Source: Bradyrhizobium quebecense (GTDB lineage: Bacteria > Pseudomonadota > Alphaproteobacteria > Rhizobiales > Xanthobacteraceae). From it: a DNA stretch of 64,000 nucleotides. A program made the position numbers and the translations under genes. The notes beneath the pieces were generated by a model. That model was given only the letters and a program-made list of their open reading frames with translations. It ran no database searches and was not told where the DNA came from. The stretch is taken from assembly GCF_013373795.3 (NCBI RefSeq), contig NZ_CP088022.1, positions 2,480,001-2,544,000 of the forward strand, given 5' to 3'. Shown piece after piece: positions 50,090 through 58,436 of the stretch. Every line of letters begins with the position of its first letter. Position 1 is the first letter of the stretch.

Positions 50090-50815
50090 CTATCTAAGAC
50101 TTCGAGCATGATCGCGCAGAGTTTGATAACAGTCGCAGGAATGCTCTTCGAGACCAGAGCGATCTAAAATCGTTATCGCTCCACGTGAATAGGAGATCAG
50201 GCCGCGACGTTGCAGTTCGTTCGCTGTCTCGGATATAGAGGTGCGACGGACCCCTAGCATTTCTGCAAGCAACTCCTGCGTCAGATTCGCGCGGTTATCG
50301 ACCGATCGGTCGGCAGATTGCAGAACCCGACGAGATACTCTCTTGACGATGGAATGGAGCGCGTTACACGCCGCCGTTACCCGTGCCTGCGTTAGCAGGA
50401 CTTCGTTGTAATCGATACAAAGGTCGCGGATCGCGTCGCTTTGCTGAACCGCTTTTCTGAAATGCTTTATGGGAATCGTGCTTGCTGTCATTGCAGCCTG
50501 GACAACAACGCGTACCCCGGTTCTGGTCTGTCTCAGGGCCGCCATCGCACCGACGACTCCTTCTCGACCTACCGTTGCGGTCTCAATGGCCTTACCATCC
50601 TGCGTTACCGTTTGCAGAGAGAAAATGCCAGAGTGGGGGAATGCCACATCGGCGATCTCGTCGTCTACTTCAAGCCAAACGTCACGTTGGGAAAGTGACC
50701 TAATCGTCAATTTTGGAGCCAATTGCTCAAAAGCCGCTTTCGGCAAAGCCGCCAGCAGCTCATTGTCAAAATGACCGGGCGTGGAGGGCGTGTCTTCTAT
50801 GACTTTCGTGTGCAT
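50090..50815 (-). CDS. Crp/Fnr-family regulator inside the phage head module
   Basis: The ATG at 50815 is chosen (TTG 50833 is in frame), giving 241 residues. The N-terminal cyclic-nucleotide-like domain contains DEIADVAFPHSGIFSLQTV and GREGVVGAMAALRQTRTG. The C-terminal HTH_Crp domain contains LTQELLAEMLGVRRTSISETANEL. No Cys cluster for an iron-sulfur centre is visible, so it is not a true Fnr. Similar regulators are abundant in Bradyrhizobium chromosomes, so it is likely host cargo. It is transcribed against the late operon. Confidence 0.85.
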   Translation of the reverse strand: MHTKVIEDTPSTPGHFDNELLAALPKAAFEQLAPKLTIRSLSQRDVWLEVDDEIADVAFPHSGIFSLQTVTQDGKAIETATVGREGVVGAMAALRQTRTGVRVVVQAAMTASTIPIKHFRKAVQQSDAIRDLCIDYNEVLLTQARVTAACNALHSIVKRVSRRVLQSADRSVDNRANLTQELLAEMLGVRRTSISETANELQRRGLISYSRGAITILDRSGLEEHSCDCYQTLRDHARSLR

Positions 50816-51087
50816 GGAAAGCCCTAGGTCCAAACAACGTCAAAACCACACCTCCTACTTTCTTGGTTGATCTGAATCAACTGACCGTCACAAAAAGCCC
50901 GTTTCCGAAAATCGCTATCCCAAAAACGACTCTTATTGTTCAATTTCCGCCAACTAGTGCCTCCGCGATTGACAGTCATGCCTGGATTCTTCTCTTATGT
51001 CGGATACCGGATCGACAAGCGGAATTTTCATTTTTAAGCTTGCTGGGTTCGTCCCCGTGTGGCCCCGTAAACCCGAGTAATCCGCAA

Positions 51088-51285
51088 ATGCAACGGCGCT
51101 CCCGTTCCAAGCCCCATTCGTTTGATGATCAGATTGCAGCAGAAAAAGCCCGCTGCGCCGAACGATTAGCCGCTGCGCCACATGGTCCGGAACGGGATGC
51201 CTTAATTAAGAAGATGAGGCAACTCGACACTGCCAGCCACATGACTGACTGGCTGCGATCTCCCGGCTTGAGGTCGCCTGAATAG
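51088..51285 (+). CDS. 65-residue rhizobial small protein, copy 2
   Basis: The ATG at 51088 begins MQRRSRSKPHSFDDQI and ends SHMTDWLRSPGLRSPE. It has exactly the length of the chromosomal copy at 29402-29599 and shares the MQRR start, the RQ.DTA..M.DWLR core and the charged helix. It supports the idea that this block is host-derived. Function unknown. Confidence 0.7.
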   Translation: MQRRSRSKPHSFDDQIAAEKARCAERLAAAPHGPERDALIKKMRQLDTASHMTDWLRSPGLRSPE

Positions 51286-51299
51286 ATTGCGGGGCAGAA

Positions 51300-51477
51300 A
51301 TGGACGGCTTTTACGCTTACATCATCGATCATGACGGACGCATCAAAAACCGCATCGATCTCGCCATTGAGAAGGAAGAAGATGCCGTCGAGCGTGCCGA
51401 AGCTTTTAGTTGACGGGCACGACGTTGAGCTGTGGCAACGGGATCGTAAGATCGCAATATTCAAACGAAAGCCGTAA
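51300..51477 (+). pseudogene. Small rhizobial gene with a +1 frameshift
   Basis: The ATG at 51300 begins MDGFYAYIIDHDGRIKNRID but stops at TGA 51411-51413 after 37 residues. The continuation VDGHDVELWQRDRKIAIFKR is perfectly readable in the +1 frame up to TAA 51475-51477, and complete relatives carry both parts. The extra base lies in GCTTTTAGTTGAC. It is probably broken; programmed +1 shifting is possible but unlikely. The 51478-51726 gap after it holds only a CAGCC/GGCTG stem-loop near 51562. Confidence 0.65.
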
Positions 51478-51726
51478 ATGGCGGCTTCTGGCCCAAAGCA
51501 GACGATTTGATCTAAAGTTCGCAACGTCAGTTCATTGGTGAACAGCGGACGCCCATGTCCGGTCAGCCCGCCCTAAGGCGGCTGTTCACCCATTGCCGGC
51601 CAACAATCCGGCCCCCTCCCGTTTCAGTTCCTGAGTTGCTCGACCCGCGCCGTCGCCTGGACAGCGGGAACGCGGGCTCTTTCTCCGTCCAGGCAAACCA
51701 CCCAACCAACCAGGAGTCACTGATCC

Positions 51727-53040
51727 ATGCGAGTGGACATCAAGCAGCTGCGCCAGGCCCGCGCCAACAAGGCAAAGGACGGCAAAACCGCGCTCGAGCA
51801 GCTCAATGCGCTGCAGGGCAAGGCTACTCTGACCGAGGCCGAGACCACGCAGGTCGGCGAGCTCGAGACCAAGGTCGACGCGCTCGAGGCCGAGGTCGCC
51901 GAGCTCGACAAACAGATCTCGGCCGAGGAAAAGAAGCTGCGCCGGACGGCGTTGTTCGGCTCCTCGACCGCGCTCGGCGGCCCGGCGCTGGCGACCGTCG
52001 TCAATGATATCAATCCGGAGCGGACCGGCGGTTTCCGCAGCGTCGCGGAATTCGCGGTTTCGGTCCGCAACGCCATGACGGGCGGCGGTCTCGATCCGCG
52101 TCTCGGCGCGGCGCCGACCAATTTCCAGCAGAACCAGGGCGGCAACGGCGAGGGCTTCCTGGTGCCGACCGAGTATCGCGAACAGATCTGGGCGCTCGTT
52201 TTCGACGACCAGAACCTGCTCGGTTTCTGCAATCCGGAGCCGACGCAGGGCAACTCGATCGCGATCGCAAAGGACGAGACCACGCCATGGGGCGCGTCCG
52301 GCGTCCAGGCGGCCTGGCGCTCCGAGGGCACGCAGCTGATCGCGACCAAGGCGGCGATGACCGGCGAGATCATCCAGCTGCATGAGCTCTACGCCTTCGT
52401 GCTGGCCTCGCAGGAGGTCCTCGACGATGCGCCGCGGCTGCAGAACCGCATCTTCAACCAGGCCGCAAACGCGATCCGCTGGAAGGCGTTTGAGGCGGTC
52501 ATGACCGGCGACGGCAAAGGCAAGCCACTCGGCTTCATGAACGCGCCGTCGCTGGTGACGGTCTCGAAGGAGGCGGGTCAGGCGGCCGACACAATCAACG
52601 TCGCGAACGTCCTCAAGATGTACTCGCGGCTGCTGCGGATGGGTGGCCGGCCGATGTGGCTCGGCAATTCCGACATTCTGCCGCAGCTCGGCCAGCTGAC
52701 GATCGGCAACGTGCCGGCCTGGTTGCCGTTGAACCAGCCTCTCGCCGGCGCGCCGGACGGCGGCGTTTTCCTCGGCCGCCCGCTGATCTTCAACGAGCAC
52801 AGTGCGACACTCGGCGACCTCGGCGATCTGACCTGCGTTGACCTCTCGGGCTATGCGCTCGCGACCAAGGCCGGCGGCGGCATCGATTTCGCCGCCTCGA
52901 TCCATCTGTTTTTTGACTACAACCTGGCGGCCTTCCGCTGGATCTTCCGGATGGGTGGTCAGCCTTACCTGTCGGCGCCGGTCCAGCCTGCCAAGGGCAA
53001 TAACACCAAGTCGCATTTCGTCGCGCTCGAGGCGCGCTGA
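51727..53040 (+). CDS. Major capsid protein, HK97 fold
   Basis: This 437-residue protein starts at ATG 51727 after AGGAGTCACTGATCC. An N-terminal coiled-coil delta domain (about residues 1-75, including ELETKVDALEAEVAELDKQI) serves as built-in scaffold and is probably cut off by the S49 protease. The HK97-fold shell part has FLVPTEYREQIW and DLGDLTCVDLSGYAL segments and ends with the E-loop/A-domain region. It is unrelated to the N4-gp56 capsid of the first prophage. Confidence 0.9.
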   Translation: MRVDIKQLRQARANKAKDGKTALEQLNALQGKATLTEAETTQVGELETKVDALEAEVAELDKQISAEEKKLRRTALFGSSTALGGPALATVVNDINPERTGGFRSVAEFAVSVRNAMTGGGLDPRLGAAPTNFQQNQGGNGEGFLVPTEYREQIWALVFDDQNLLGFCNPEPTQGNSIAIAKDETTPWGASGVQAAWRSEGTQLIATKAAMTGEIIQLHELYAFVLASQEVLDDAPRLQNRIFNQAANAIRWKAFEAVMTGDGKGKPLGFMNAPSLVTVSKEAGQAADTINVANVLKMYSRLLRMGGRPMWLGNSDILPQLGQLTIGNVPAWLPLNQPLAGAPDGGVFLGRPLIFNEHSATLGDLGDLTCVDLSGYALATKAGGGIDFAASIHLFFDYNLAAFRWIFRMGGQPYLSAPVQPAKGNNTKSHFVALEAR

Positions 53041-53139
53041 TCGAGCTCCGCGAGCTCGTCAGGCAATGTCGGCGCGCCGGCCTGATCGGGCCGGCGCGAG
53101 TAACAGCCGCGTTTCGTTTCCCAACCATGAGGAGTGCAG

Positions 53140-53589
53140 ATGCACACCAATCTCAAACCGTCGCAGCGCGTCAGCGTCGTCGACTCGATCAACCCGCAAT
53201 CGTCCGCTGCTGCGCTGACCACGGGCTGGATCGATGCCGGCAAGTTCCACAACTATATGGCCGTCATCTCGCTCGGCGCGCTCGGCGCCGCTGCGACCGT
53301 CGACGCCAAGATCCAGCAGGCGACCTCGGCCGCCGGCGCCGGTGCGAAGGACATCGCCGGCAAGGCAATCACGCAGCGCACGAAAGCCGGTGCCGACGAT
53401 AACAAGCAGGTCCTGATTAACCTCAAGCAGGAAGATCTCGACATCAATAACGGCTTCGGATTCTTCCAGGTATCAGTGACCCCTGCGGTCGCCGCGAGCC
53501 TGGTCGGCTGCTCCGTGCTCGGCTTCGATCCGCGGTACGGGTTCGCAACCGACAACGATGCGGCGGCCGTCGCCGAGGTCGTCGGCTGA
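53140..53589 (+). CDS. Small head protein, possibly decoration
   Basis: The ATG at 53140 follows GAGGAGTGCAG. The 149-residue protein is beta-rich with VSLGALGAAATVDAKIQQA and ends GFATDNDAAAVAEVVG. It lies directly after the capsid gene, where decoration or head-completion proteins are common. No family is recognised. Confidence 0.6.
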   Translation: MHTNLKPSQRVSVVDSINPQSSAAALTTGWIDAGKFHNYMAVISLGALGAAATVDAKIQQATSAAGAGAKDIAGKAITQRTKAGADDNKQVLINLKQEDLDINNGFGFFQVSVTPAVAASLVGCSVLGFDPRYGFATDNDAAAVAEVVG

Positions 53590-53655
53590 TCCAGCTGGCG
53601 CCTCGGCCGCACCAGGCCGAGGCGCCTCTTTCCCTTTCCGGCAGGGCTTCCCAAC

Positions 53656-54276
53656 ATGCTCAGCATCTCTCAGCGTCCGGCGGGCTATCCCGTCACACTC
53701 GACGAGGCCAAGGCGCAGCTGCGCGTCTCGAGCGCGAAAGGCGACGCTTTGATTTCCGGCCTGATCGGCGCGGCAACGGCGCATTGTGAGGCCCTGGTCC
53801 AGCGCGCATTCGTGCCGCGGACGTTTCAATGGGTGCTGCCGTGCTGGCGGCCTGTGATCGAGATCCCGATCGCGCCGGTCGTCCATGATGCGATCCATTC
53901 GATCAAGTATGTCGATTGGGCGACCGAGACGCAGCAGACACTCGATCCCGCGAGCTATGTCGTGCAAACTGCGGGCGATAGCGTCCGCATCTTCCCGAAA
54001 TTCGGCCTGTCCTGGCCGCTCGCGTACTCGCATGCGCCGGAGCCGATCGTCATCGAGTTCGACGCTGGTTACGAGGATCTCGAGGATCTGCCGGCGGTCG
54101 TCAAAACCTGCATCATGCTGCAGATCCGGCATCTCTACAGCATCGGCGAGACAAATCCCGCGCTGGTGCGCGATCTCGTCATCGGCGTCAGCGACAAGGC
54201 CTGGCAGCTGTCGCCAGACGTCAAAACGCTGATCCCCGATGCGGTCACGCTGCTCATGCTGTCGGAGGTCTGGTGA
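53656..54276 (+). CDS. Head-tail connector (HK97 gp6-like)
   Basis: This 206-residue protein begins LSISQRPAGYPVTLDEAKAQ, followed by LRVSSAKGDALISGLIGAAT, the helical pattern of connector/adaptor proteins of HK97 phages. A beta region (TFQWVLPCWRPVIEIPIAPV) and helical C-terminus follow. It would bind below the portal. The stop overlaps the next start. Confidence 0.8.
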   Translation: MLSISQRPAGYPVTLDEAKAQLRVSSAKGDALISGLIGAATAHCEALVQRAFVPRTFQWVLPCWRPVIEIPIAPVVHDAIHSIKYVDWATETQQTLDPASYVVQTAGDSVRIFPKFGLSWPLAYSHAPEPIVIEFDAGYEDLEDLPAVVKTCIMLQIRHLYSIGETNPALVRDLVIGVSDKAWQLSPDVKTLIPDAVTLLMLSEVW

Positions 54277-54620
54277 TGACCGATCGCGTGCTCAAGGCGC
54301 CGCGCAACGCGCGGACGCTGCTGTTCTGGCCGGCCAAGGCGCCGGAGGAGGTCGTCGAGCGCGGTTTGGATTGGGCCGACGTCTTGGTCTGGCCTTGGCC
54401 CAGCGCCGAGGGTGTGACGCCTGCAGACGGGATCAAGACCTCGAGCTTCGTGCTGCCGCAGGGCATTGTCGCCAGCGCCTCGAGCAATACGGCGACCGTC
54501 GCGATGGTGACGCTGACCGGCGGCGAGCTCGGCCGCGTCTACAGCATTGCAAACCGGATCGAGACCGCGAAGGGGCAGCAGCTCGAGCGCGTCGTCAAGC
54601 TGCGCATTCGCGCGAAATGA
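54276..54620 (+). CDS. Small connector-region protein
   Basis: This 114-residue, mostly beta protein contains PAKAPEEVVERGLDWADVLV and ends ERVVKLRIRAK. Proteins of this type are common between connector and tail genes in rhizobial phages and may bridge head and neck. Family not recognised. Starts at ATG 54276, overlapping the previous stop. Confidence 0.6.
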   Translation: MTDRVLKAPRNARTLLFWPAKAPEEVVERGLDWADVLVWPWPSAEGVTPADGIKTSSFVLPQGIVASASSNTATVAMVTLTGGELGRVYSIANRIETAKGQQLERVVKLRIRAK

Positions 54621-54627
54621 GCGCGCG

Positions 54628-55023
54628 ATGGACCGCGTCACGGCGCTGGTCGCGATCGCGCATCTGAAATTACGGCTCGAGCTCCTCGAGCGGCATCCGC
54701 AGATCCTGGAGGGAATCGACATGATCGCTATCAAACGGCCGATCGAGCTCGCCGGCATGCGGGCGCGCCTGGCGCGGGCGCAACGGCAGGAGGCCGACCT
54801 CGCTGTCACAGGCCAGCGCTATGACGCGGTACAGGACGCGATCGACGAGCAGCATGCGGCGCTGAAAAGTCATGTCGGCTCGCTCGAGGACAACAAAGCG
54901 CAGCTCGACCAGATCCTCGGCAGGATGGTCGCGGGGGACAATGGCGGCCCAAACGATGGCGACGCCGGCTCGAGCGGCTCCGAGGTCGGCCAGGTCATCA
55001 CCAGCAAGGTTGACGGCCAGTGA
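54628..55023 (+). CDS. Coiled-coil phage protein
   Basis: The ATG at 54628 gives 131 residues. A long coiled coil (ARLARAQRQEADLAVTGQRY, then DEQHAALKSHVGSLEDNKAQL) fills the middle, followed by a disordered Gly/Asp-rich end. The upstream open frame is shadow. It overlaps the next gene by four bases. Function unknown. Confidence 0.6.
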   Translation: MDRVTALVAIAHLKLRLELLERHPQILEGIDMIAIKRPIELAGMRARLARAQRQEADLAVTGQRYDAVQDAIDEQHAALKSHVGSLEDNKAQLDQILGRMVAGDNGGPNDGDAGSSGSEVGQVITSKVDGQ

Positions 55024-55397
55024 CGCCGGACGAGTCCCTCGACCAGCATATCCGCGCGCTCGAGGAGAGCGGCGAGACCGTCCTGGTCCGGCGCTACGCC
55101 GGCGTCGGGCCGGCGCGCGCGGTCGCGAAAGAGGCTGCCGTCCTGGCGAAGGTCAAGGGCTATCAGCCGGCCGAGCTCGTCGGCGAGATCCGCCAGGGCG
55201 ATCGACACGTCATCCTGTTGAATGATCCCTCGGCGGCCGTCCCGGCCGGCAAGGTTGCCTTGTCTACCATGCTGCCGCTGACCGATCGCGATTTTCTGGT
55301 GATCGCCGGCGCCGAGGTCAGTATCAAGGGGGTCGACGACGCGATCAGGCGGATTCAGGGGCAGGTCGTCGCCTTCGAGCTGCAGGTCCGCGGCTGA
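55020..55397 (+). CDS. Small neck-region protein
   Basis: GTG 55020 gives 125 residues. Segments TVLVRRYAGVGPARAVAKEA and FLVIAGAEVSIKGVDDAIRR suggest an alpha/beta fold. Head-closure or stopper proteins occupy this position in HK97-like phages; sequence does not prove it. Both ends overlap neighbours. Confidence 0.6.
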   Translation: MTPDESLDQHIRALEESGETVLVRRYAGVGPARAVAKEAAVLAKVKGYQPAELVGEIRQGDRHVILLNDPSAAVPAGKVALSTMLPLTDRDFLVIAGAEVSIKGVDDAIRRIQGQVVAFELQVRG

Positions 55398-55687
55398 TGG
55401 GCAAGGTGTTTGACGGGGCGGACTATGAGCGGCGCGTCGACGCCGCTCGCAATAGCATCTCTGTCGGCGAGGAAGCCAAATTCGTCATCACTGGCGACCT
55501 GGTCGGCTTGAACGCGCGAAAGGCATTCCAGGAAGCGAAAGAGCTCGCCCTGCGCAAGGCCCGGAAAAAGATGCTCGACCGCATCAGGCAGGAAGAGGCG
55601 GACCACGCCTTGAACGATCTCATTCCGGCCGAGGTCGAGGAGGTCGTCAACGGCTCGCATGATGAGATCGTCTCGGTCGACGGCTGA
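55397..55687 (+). CDS. Charged helical phage protein
   Basis: This 96-residue protein contains KAFQEAKELALRKARKKMLD and an acidic C-terminus. It starts and ends in overlaps with its neighbours. Unknown neck or tail assembly function. Confidence 0.55.
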   Translation: MGKVFDGADYERRVDAARNSISVGEEAKFVITGDLVGLNARKAFQEAKELALRKARKKMLDRIRQEEADHALNDLIPAEVEEVVNGSHDEIVSVDG

Positions 55688-56154
55688 TGCGGATCATCTT
55701 TCGCTATCTGGCGATGCAGGACGTCGTCGACTTCGCGCTCGAGACGCTGCGGCAGCGTTCGCCGGTCGGCTCGGTCGGCGATCCGCATCCCGGTCTCTAT
55801 CGGGACAATCACACGGTTTTTCTAAATGGTCGCGTCGTCAGCGACGTTTCGGCGTTCCGTCGCGGCGACCAGATCAACATTTCCAACCCGGTCCCTTACG
55901 CGCGCAAGATCGAGATCGGCCGGATGAAAATGACGGTCGCGCCGAAGATCTACCAGGAGACCGCGCTGATCGTCGCGGCACGGTTCGGCAATCGCGCCTC
56001 TGTGAAATTCACGTTCATGCCAGTCCGGTTCGGCGACATCGCGGCCTATGCCGCATTTTCCAAGCAGATCAAGGCCGGCCGGCGCCGCATGTCGGACAAG
56101 GCGCGGCAGGCCTGGCTGGTTCGTCAGCCGGCCCTCGAGATCCGCGCACGCTAG
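55687..56154 (+). CDS. Tail-completion protein (HK97 gp10-like)
   Basis: This 155-residue protein has VVDFALETLRQRSPVGSVGD followed by a small beta domain, the usual layout of HK97_gp10-type proteins that join neck and tail. Basic C-terminus (GRRRMSDKARQAWLVR). Assignment by pattern and position. Confidence 0.65.
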   Translation: MRIIFRYLAMQDVVDFALETLRQRSPVGSVGDPHPGLYRDNHTVFLNGRVVSDVSAFRRGDQINISNPVPYARKIEIGRMKMTVAPKIYQETALIVAARFGNRASVKFTFMPVRFGDIAAYAAFSKQIKAGRRRMSDKARQAWLVRQPALEIRAR

Positions 56155-56165
56155 AGGTCAATCCC

Positions 56166-56621
56166 ATGGCTGACTACGCCGGCGCCGTCGCAGCGATGCG
56201 CGAGCGCTTTACAGCTGGTTTCAATGTGGCGCCGACCTCGTTCCAGAATGAAGATCCGCCGCAGCTGCCATGGCCGCCGCAGGCGCAGCCCTGGTGCTAT
56301 TTCGAGGTAATCGAGACCTTGCGGCGCAAGCGCGGCGTCGGCACGCCTGGCAATCAGACCTGGCTGATTACCGGCAACATCTTCGTGCATGTTTTCGTGC
56401 CGAAGGGCTACGGGTTCGCCGCGCATCTCGCGCTCGCCGGCCAGGCCGGTGACCTGTTCAAGGATGCCACGTTCTACAACGCCGAGCCTGGCGCCTGCGT
56501 GCGCTGCTGGGGCGAGAACGGCGAGGGGCCGACCGTCCAGGGCGGCGACAGCGCCTCCGACGACGGCAACTGGTTCGGCGTCGTCGTCGTGATTCCCTTC
56601 CAGTTCTTTTTCATCGGCTGA
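56166..56621 (+). CDS. Tail terminator-like protein (DUF4128 type)
   Basis: The ATG at 56166 gives 151 residues; the frame is open far upstream but that part is shadow. ADYAGAVAAMRERFTAGFNV and the conserved WCYFEVIETLRRKRGVGTPG plus NIFVHVFVPKGYGFA match tail-terminator proteins of lambda gpU style. These cap the tail tube when it reaches its length. It is followed by the tail-tube gene. Confidence 0.7.
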   Translation: MADYAGAVAAMRERFTAGFNVAPTSFQNEDPPQLPWPPQAQPWCYFEVIETLRRKRGVGTPGNQTWLITGNIFVHVFVPKGYGFAAHLALAGQAGDLFKDATFYNAEPGACVRCWGENGEGPTVQGGDSASDDGNWFGVVVVIPFQFFFIG

Positions 56622-56642
56622 TCCAAACAGGAGACTGATCGC

Positions 56643-57866
56643 ATGGTCTATCAAAGCAATTCCGCCGGCCGCATCGCCTATAAGGCGCAGCCCGGTCTCG
56701 GCCAGGTCGCCGCCGGCGGCGCCGGCGCTACGGTCCTGCCAATCTCCGGCGGTCCGGGTGCCAAGCTCTCAAAAGCCGCCACGGAATCGCAGACGATCCG
56801 TAACGACGGCATGTCGATCCGCGGCCGTCACGGAACGCAGAAAACCTCGTCGAGCTACAACGCGGAAATGTGGCTCGGTTCGCATGACGCGATCCTCGAG
56901 GCGATCATGCGCGGCACTTGGGATGCGACGGCGTTTAGCAAGACGCAGGCCGATTTCACGTCATTGACGACGGTCGCAGACGGCATCGTGTTCGCCAATG
57001 GCTCGCCGATCGACATGGGTTTCAAGGTTGGCGATATCATCCGCGGCGCAGGCCTTCCGGATGCCGGCAATAACGGCCGGAACCTGCGGATCTCGTCGCT
57101 CTCCGCGAACAAGATCACGGTGCCGGAGACGCTGATCGTCAACGCTGCGCCGGATACGAATTGCACGATCACGCGGCCGGGAAAGCGGCTGACCAATCCG
57201 ACCGTGCTGGTCCGGCGCTATTTCGGGCTCGAGGAATTCGAGAGCGACATCGGCAAGGCGACCGTGCTCGACGATTTCGTCTGGGGGACGGGCAAGCTGT
57301 CGATGGCGCCGAACGGGATCATCACGTTCGATCCGGGCGGCATCGGGACCGGCAAGATCCGGCCGCTGGACGCCGGCGTGCCATATTTCACCAACCCCGA
57401 CGCGACGACCGGGACGCCGTTTGCGGTCGTCGACGCGACAATCCGGCTCAACGGCGTTGACCTTGTCGAGTTGACCTCGTTCGATCTGTCGCTCGACATC
57501 CAGCCGGCCGCGCCGGACGCGTTCGGCTCGGGCAACATCAAGTATGCGCCTGACGTATTCACGGGCCCGCTCAAGGTTTCGATGAATCTGACCATGCTGC
57601 GCAAGGATCTGCAGCTGCTCGCCGATTTCGTCGCTGAGACGCCGTATTCGCTCAACATCCTGGCGGTCGACAATACGGCCGAGCCGAAAGACTTCATGTC
57701 GATCACGGTGCCGAATTTCACGATCGGCGGCGTCGATCCGTCGGCGTTCTCAAAGCAGGGCGGCGGTCGCACGCAGACGATCACGGTCCCGCCGGCGCTG
57801 GTCGGCATCGATACCTCGCCGACCGGCAATAACAGCATGATCTCGTTCCAGACTACCGCAGCGTAG
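56643..57866 (+). CDS. Major tail (tube) protein
   Basis: This 407-residue protein begins MVYQSNSAGRIAYKAQPGLG and has two beta-sandwich-like halves with GNIKYAPDVFTGPLKVSMNL. It is longer than lambda gpV (246), suggesting an extra outer domain. It forms stacked hexamer rings of the tail. The position before the chaperone pair and tape measure fits. Confidence 0.8.
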   Translation: MVYQSNSAGRIAYKAQPGLGQVAAGGAGATVLPISGGPGAKLSKAATESQTIRNDGMSIRGRHGTQKTSSSYNAEMWLGSHDAILEAIMRGTWDATAFSKTQADFTSLTTVADGIVFANGSPIDMGFKVGDIIRGAGLPDAGNNGRNLRISSLSANKITVPETLIVNAAPDTNCTITRPGKRLTNPTVLVRRYFGLEEFESDIGKATVLDDFVWGTGKLSMAPNGIITFDPGGIGTGKIRPLDAGVPYFTNPDATTGTPFAVVDATIRLNGVDLVELTSFDLSLDIQPAAPDAFGSGNIKYAPDVFTGPLKVSMNLTMLRKDLQLLADFVAETPYSLNILAVDNTAEPKDFMSITVPNFTIGGVDPSAFSKQGGGRTQTITVPPALVGIDTSPTGNNSMISFQTTAA

Positions 57867-57904
57867 CGTGTGAGTGATCGGCGCCGACCATTGGCCGATG
57901 GAAT

Positions 57905-57945
57905 GTTCTCGCGAGAACCGGCCGCAGGGTTGTCCGACCCTGCGG
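57905..57945 (+). terminator. Palindrome and stem-loop between tail-tube and chaperone genes
   Basis: A perfect 14-base palindrome GTTCTCGCGAGAAC (57905-57918) is followed by CCGCAGGGT/ACCCTGCGG, a 9-bp stem with a 6-base loop (57922-57945). There is no T run. It may be a partial terminator or RNA-stability hairpin lowering chaperone expression below that of the tube protein. Confidence 0.5.
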
Positions 57946-57974
57946 TCAACCGTTCTGACAAAAGGCAACCCGAC

Positions 57975-58436
57975 ATGACTGAGTCAACTGCAATCCTCGA
58001 TCTCTCCGCGCATTTGCCCGTCGACACGTTCAAGCTGCAGATCCGCAAGCCCGGCACGGATACGCCGCTCGGCTGGGTGATCGAGCTCGCCGGTCCGGCG
58101 CATCCGCAGACGATCGCGCTCAACAATGAATCGACCCGCGAGGCCATCGAAAAGGAAAAGGCGATCGAGTTCGCGCAGGTCAACGGCCGCAAGTGGAAAA
58201 CCGAGGATGAGACGGTCGCCGATCGGCGCCGGCAGAACGTGACAAAGGTCTGCCGGCGCATCGTCGGATGGTCGCCAAATCCGACCTTCAAGACGGTTTC
58301 GCCGGATCCGATCGCGTTCTCGATCGAGAGCGCCGTCGACCTGTTTCTGCGGCCTGAGCTCGGCAGCTTCTTCGTCCAGGTGACCGACTACCTGACGAGC
58401 GAGCGGGCTTTTACGAGGCCCTCAAGTCAGACTTGA
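57975..58436 (+). CDS. Tail assembly chaperone, G-like
   Basis: The ATG at 57975 gives 153 residues. The protein is helical with LPVDTFKLQIRKPGTDTPLG and ends in the zero frame shortly after the slippery region. In siphoviruses this G protein and a frameshifted GT fusion coat the tape measure. The T part lies in the -1 frame immediately after. Confidence 0.75.
   Translation: MTESTAILDLSAHLPVDTFKLQIRKPGTDTPLGWVIELAGPAHPQTIALNNESTREAIEKEKAIEFAQVNGRKWKTEDETVADRRRQNVTKVCRRIVGWSPNPTFKTVSPDPIAFSIESAVDLFLRPELGSFFVQVTDYLTSERAFTRPSSQT
58407..58413 (+). promoter_or_regulatory. Likely -1 ribosomal frameshift site of the tail chaperone
   Basis: The zero-frame codons GCT TTT precede ACG; a -1 slip of the TTT-reading tRNA onto the overlapping TTT gives TAC GAG GCC, continuing as YEALKSDLRAFAERSF. 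The joined protein reads naturally across the site. Confidence 0.6.
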
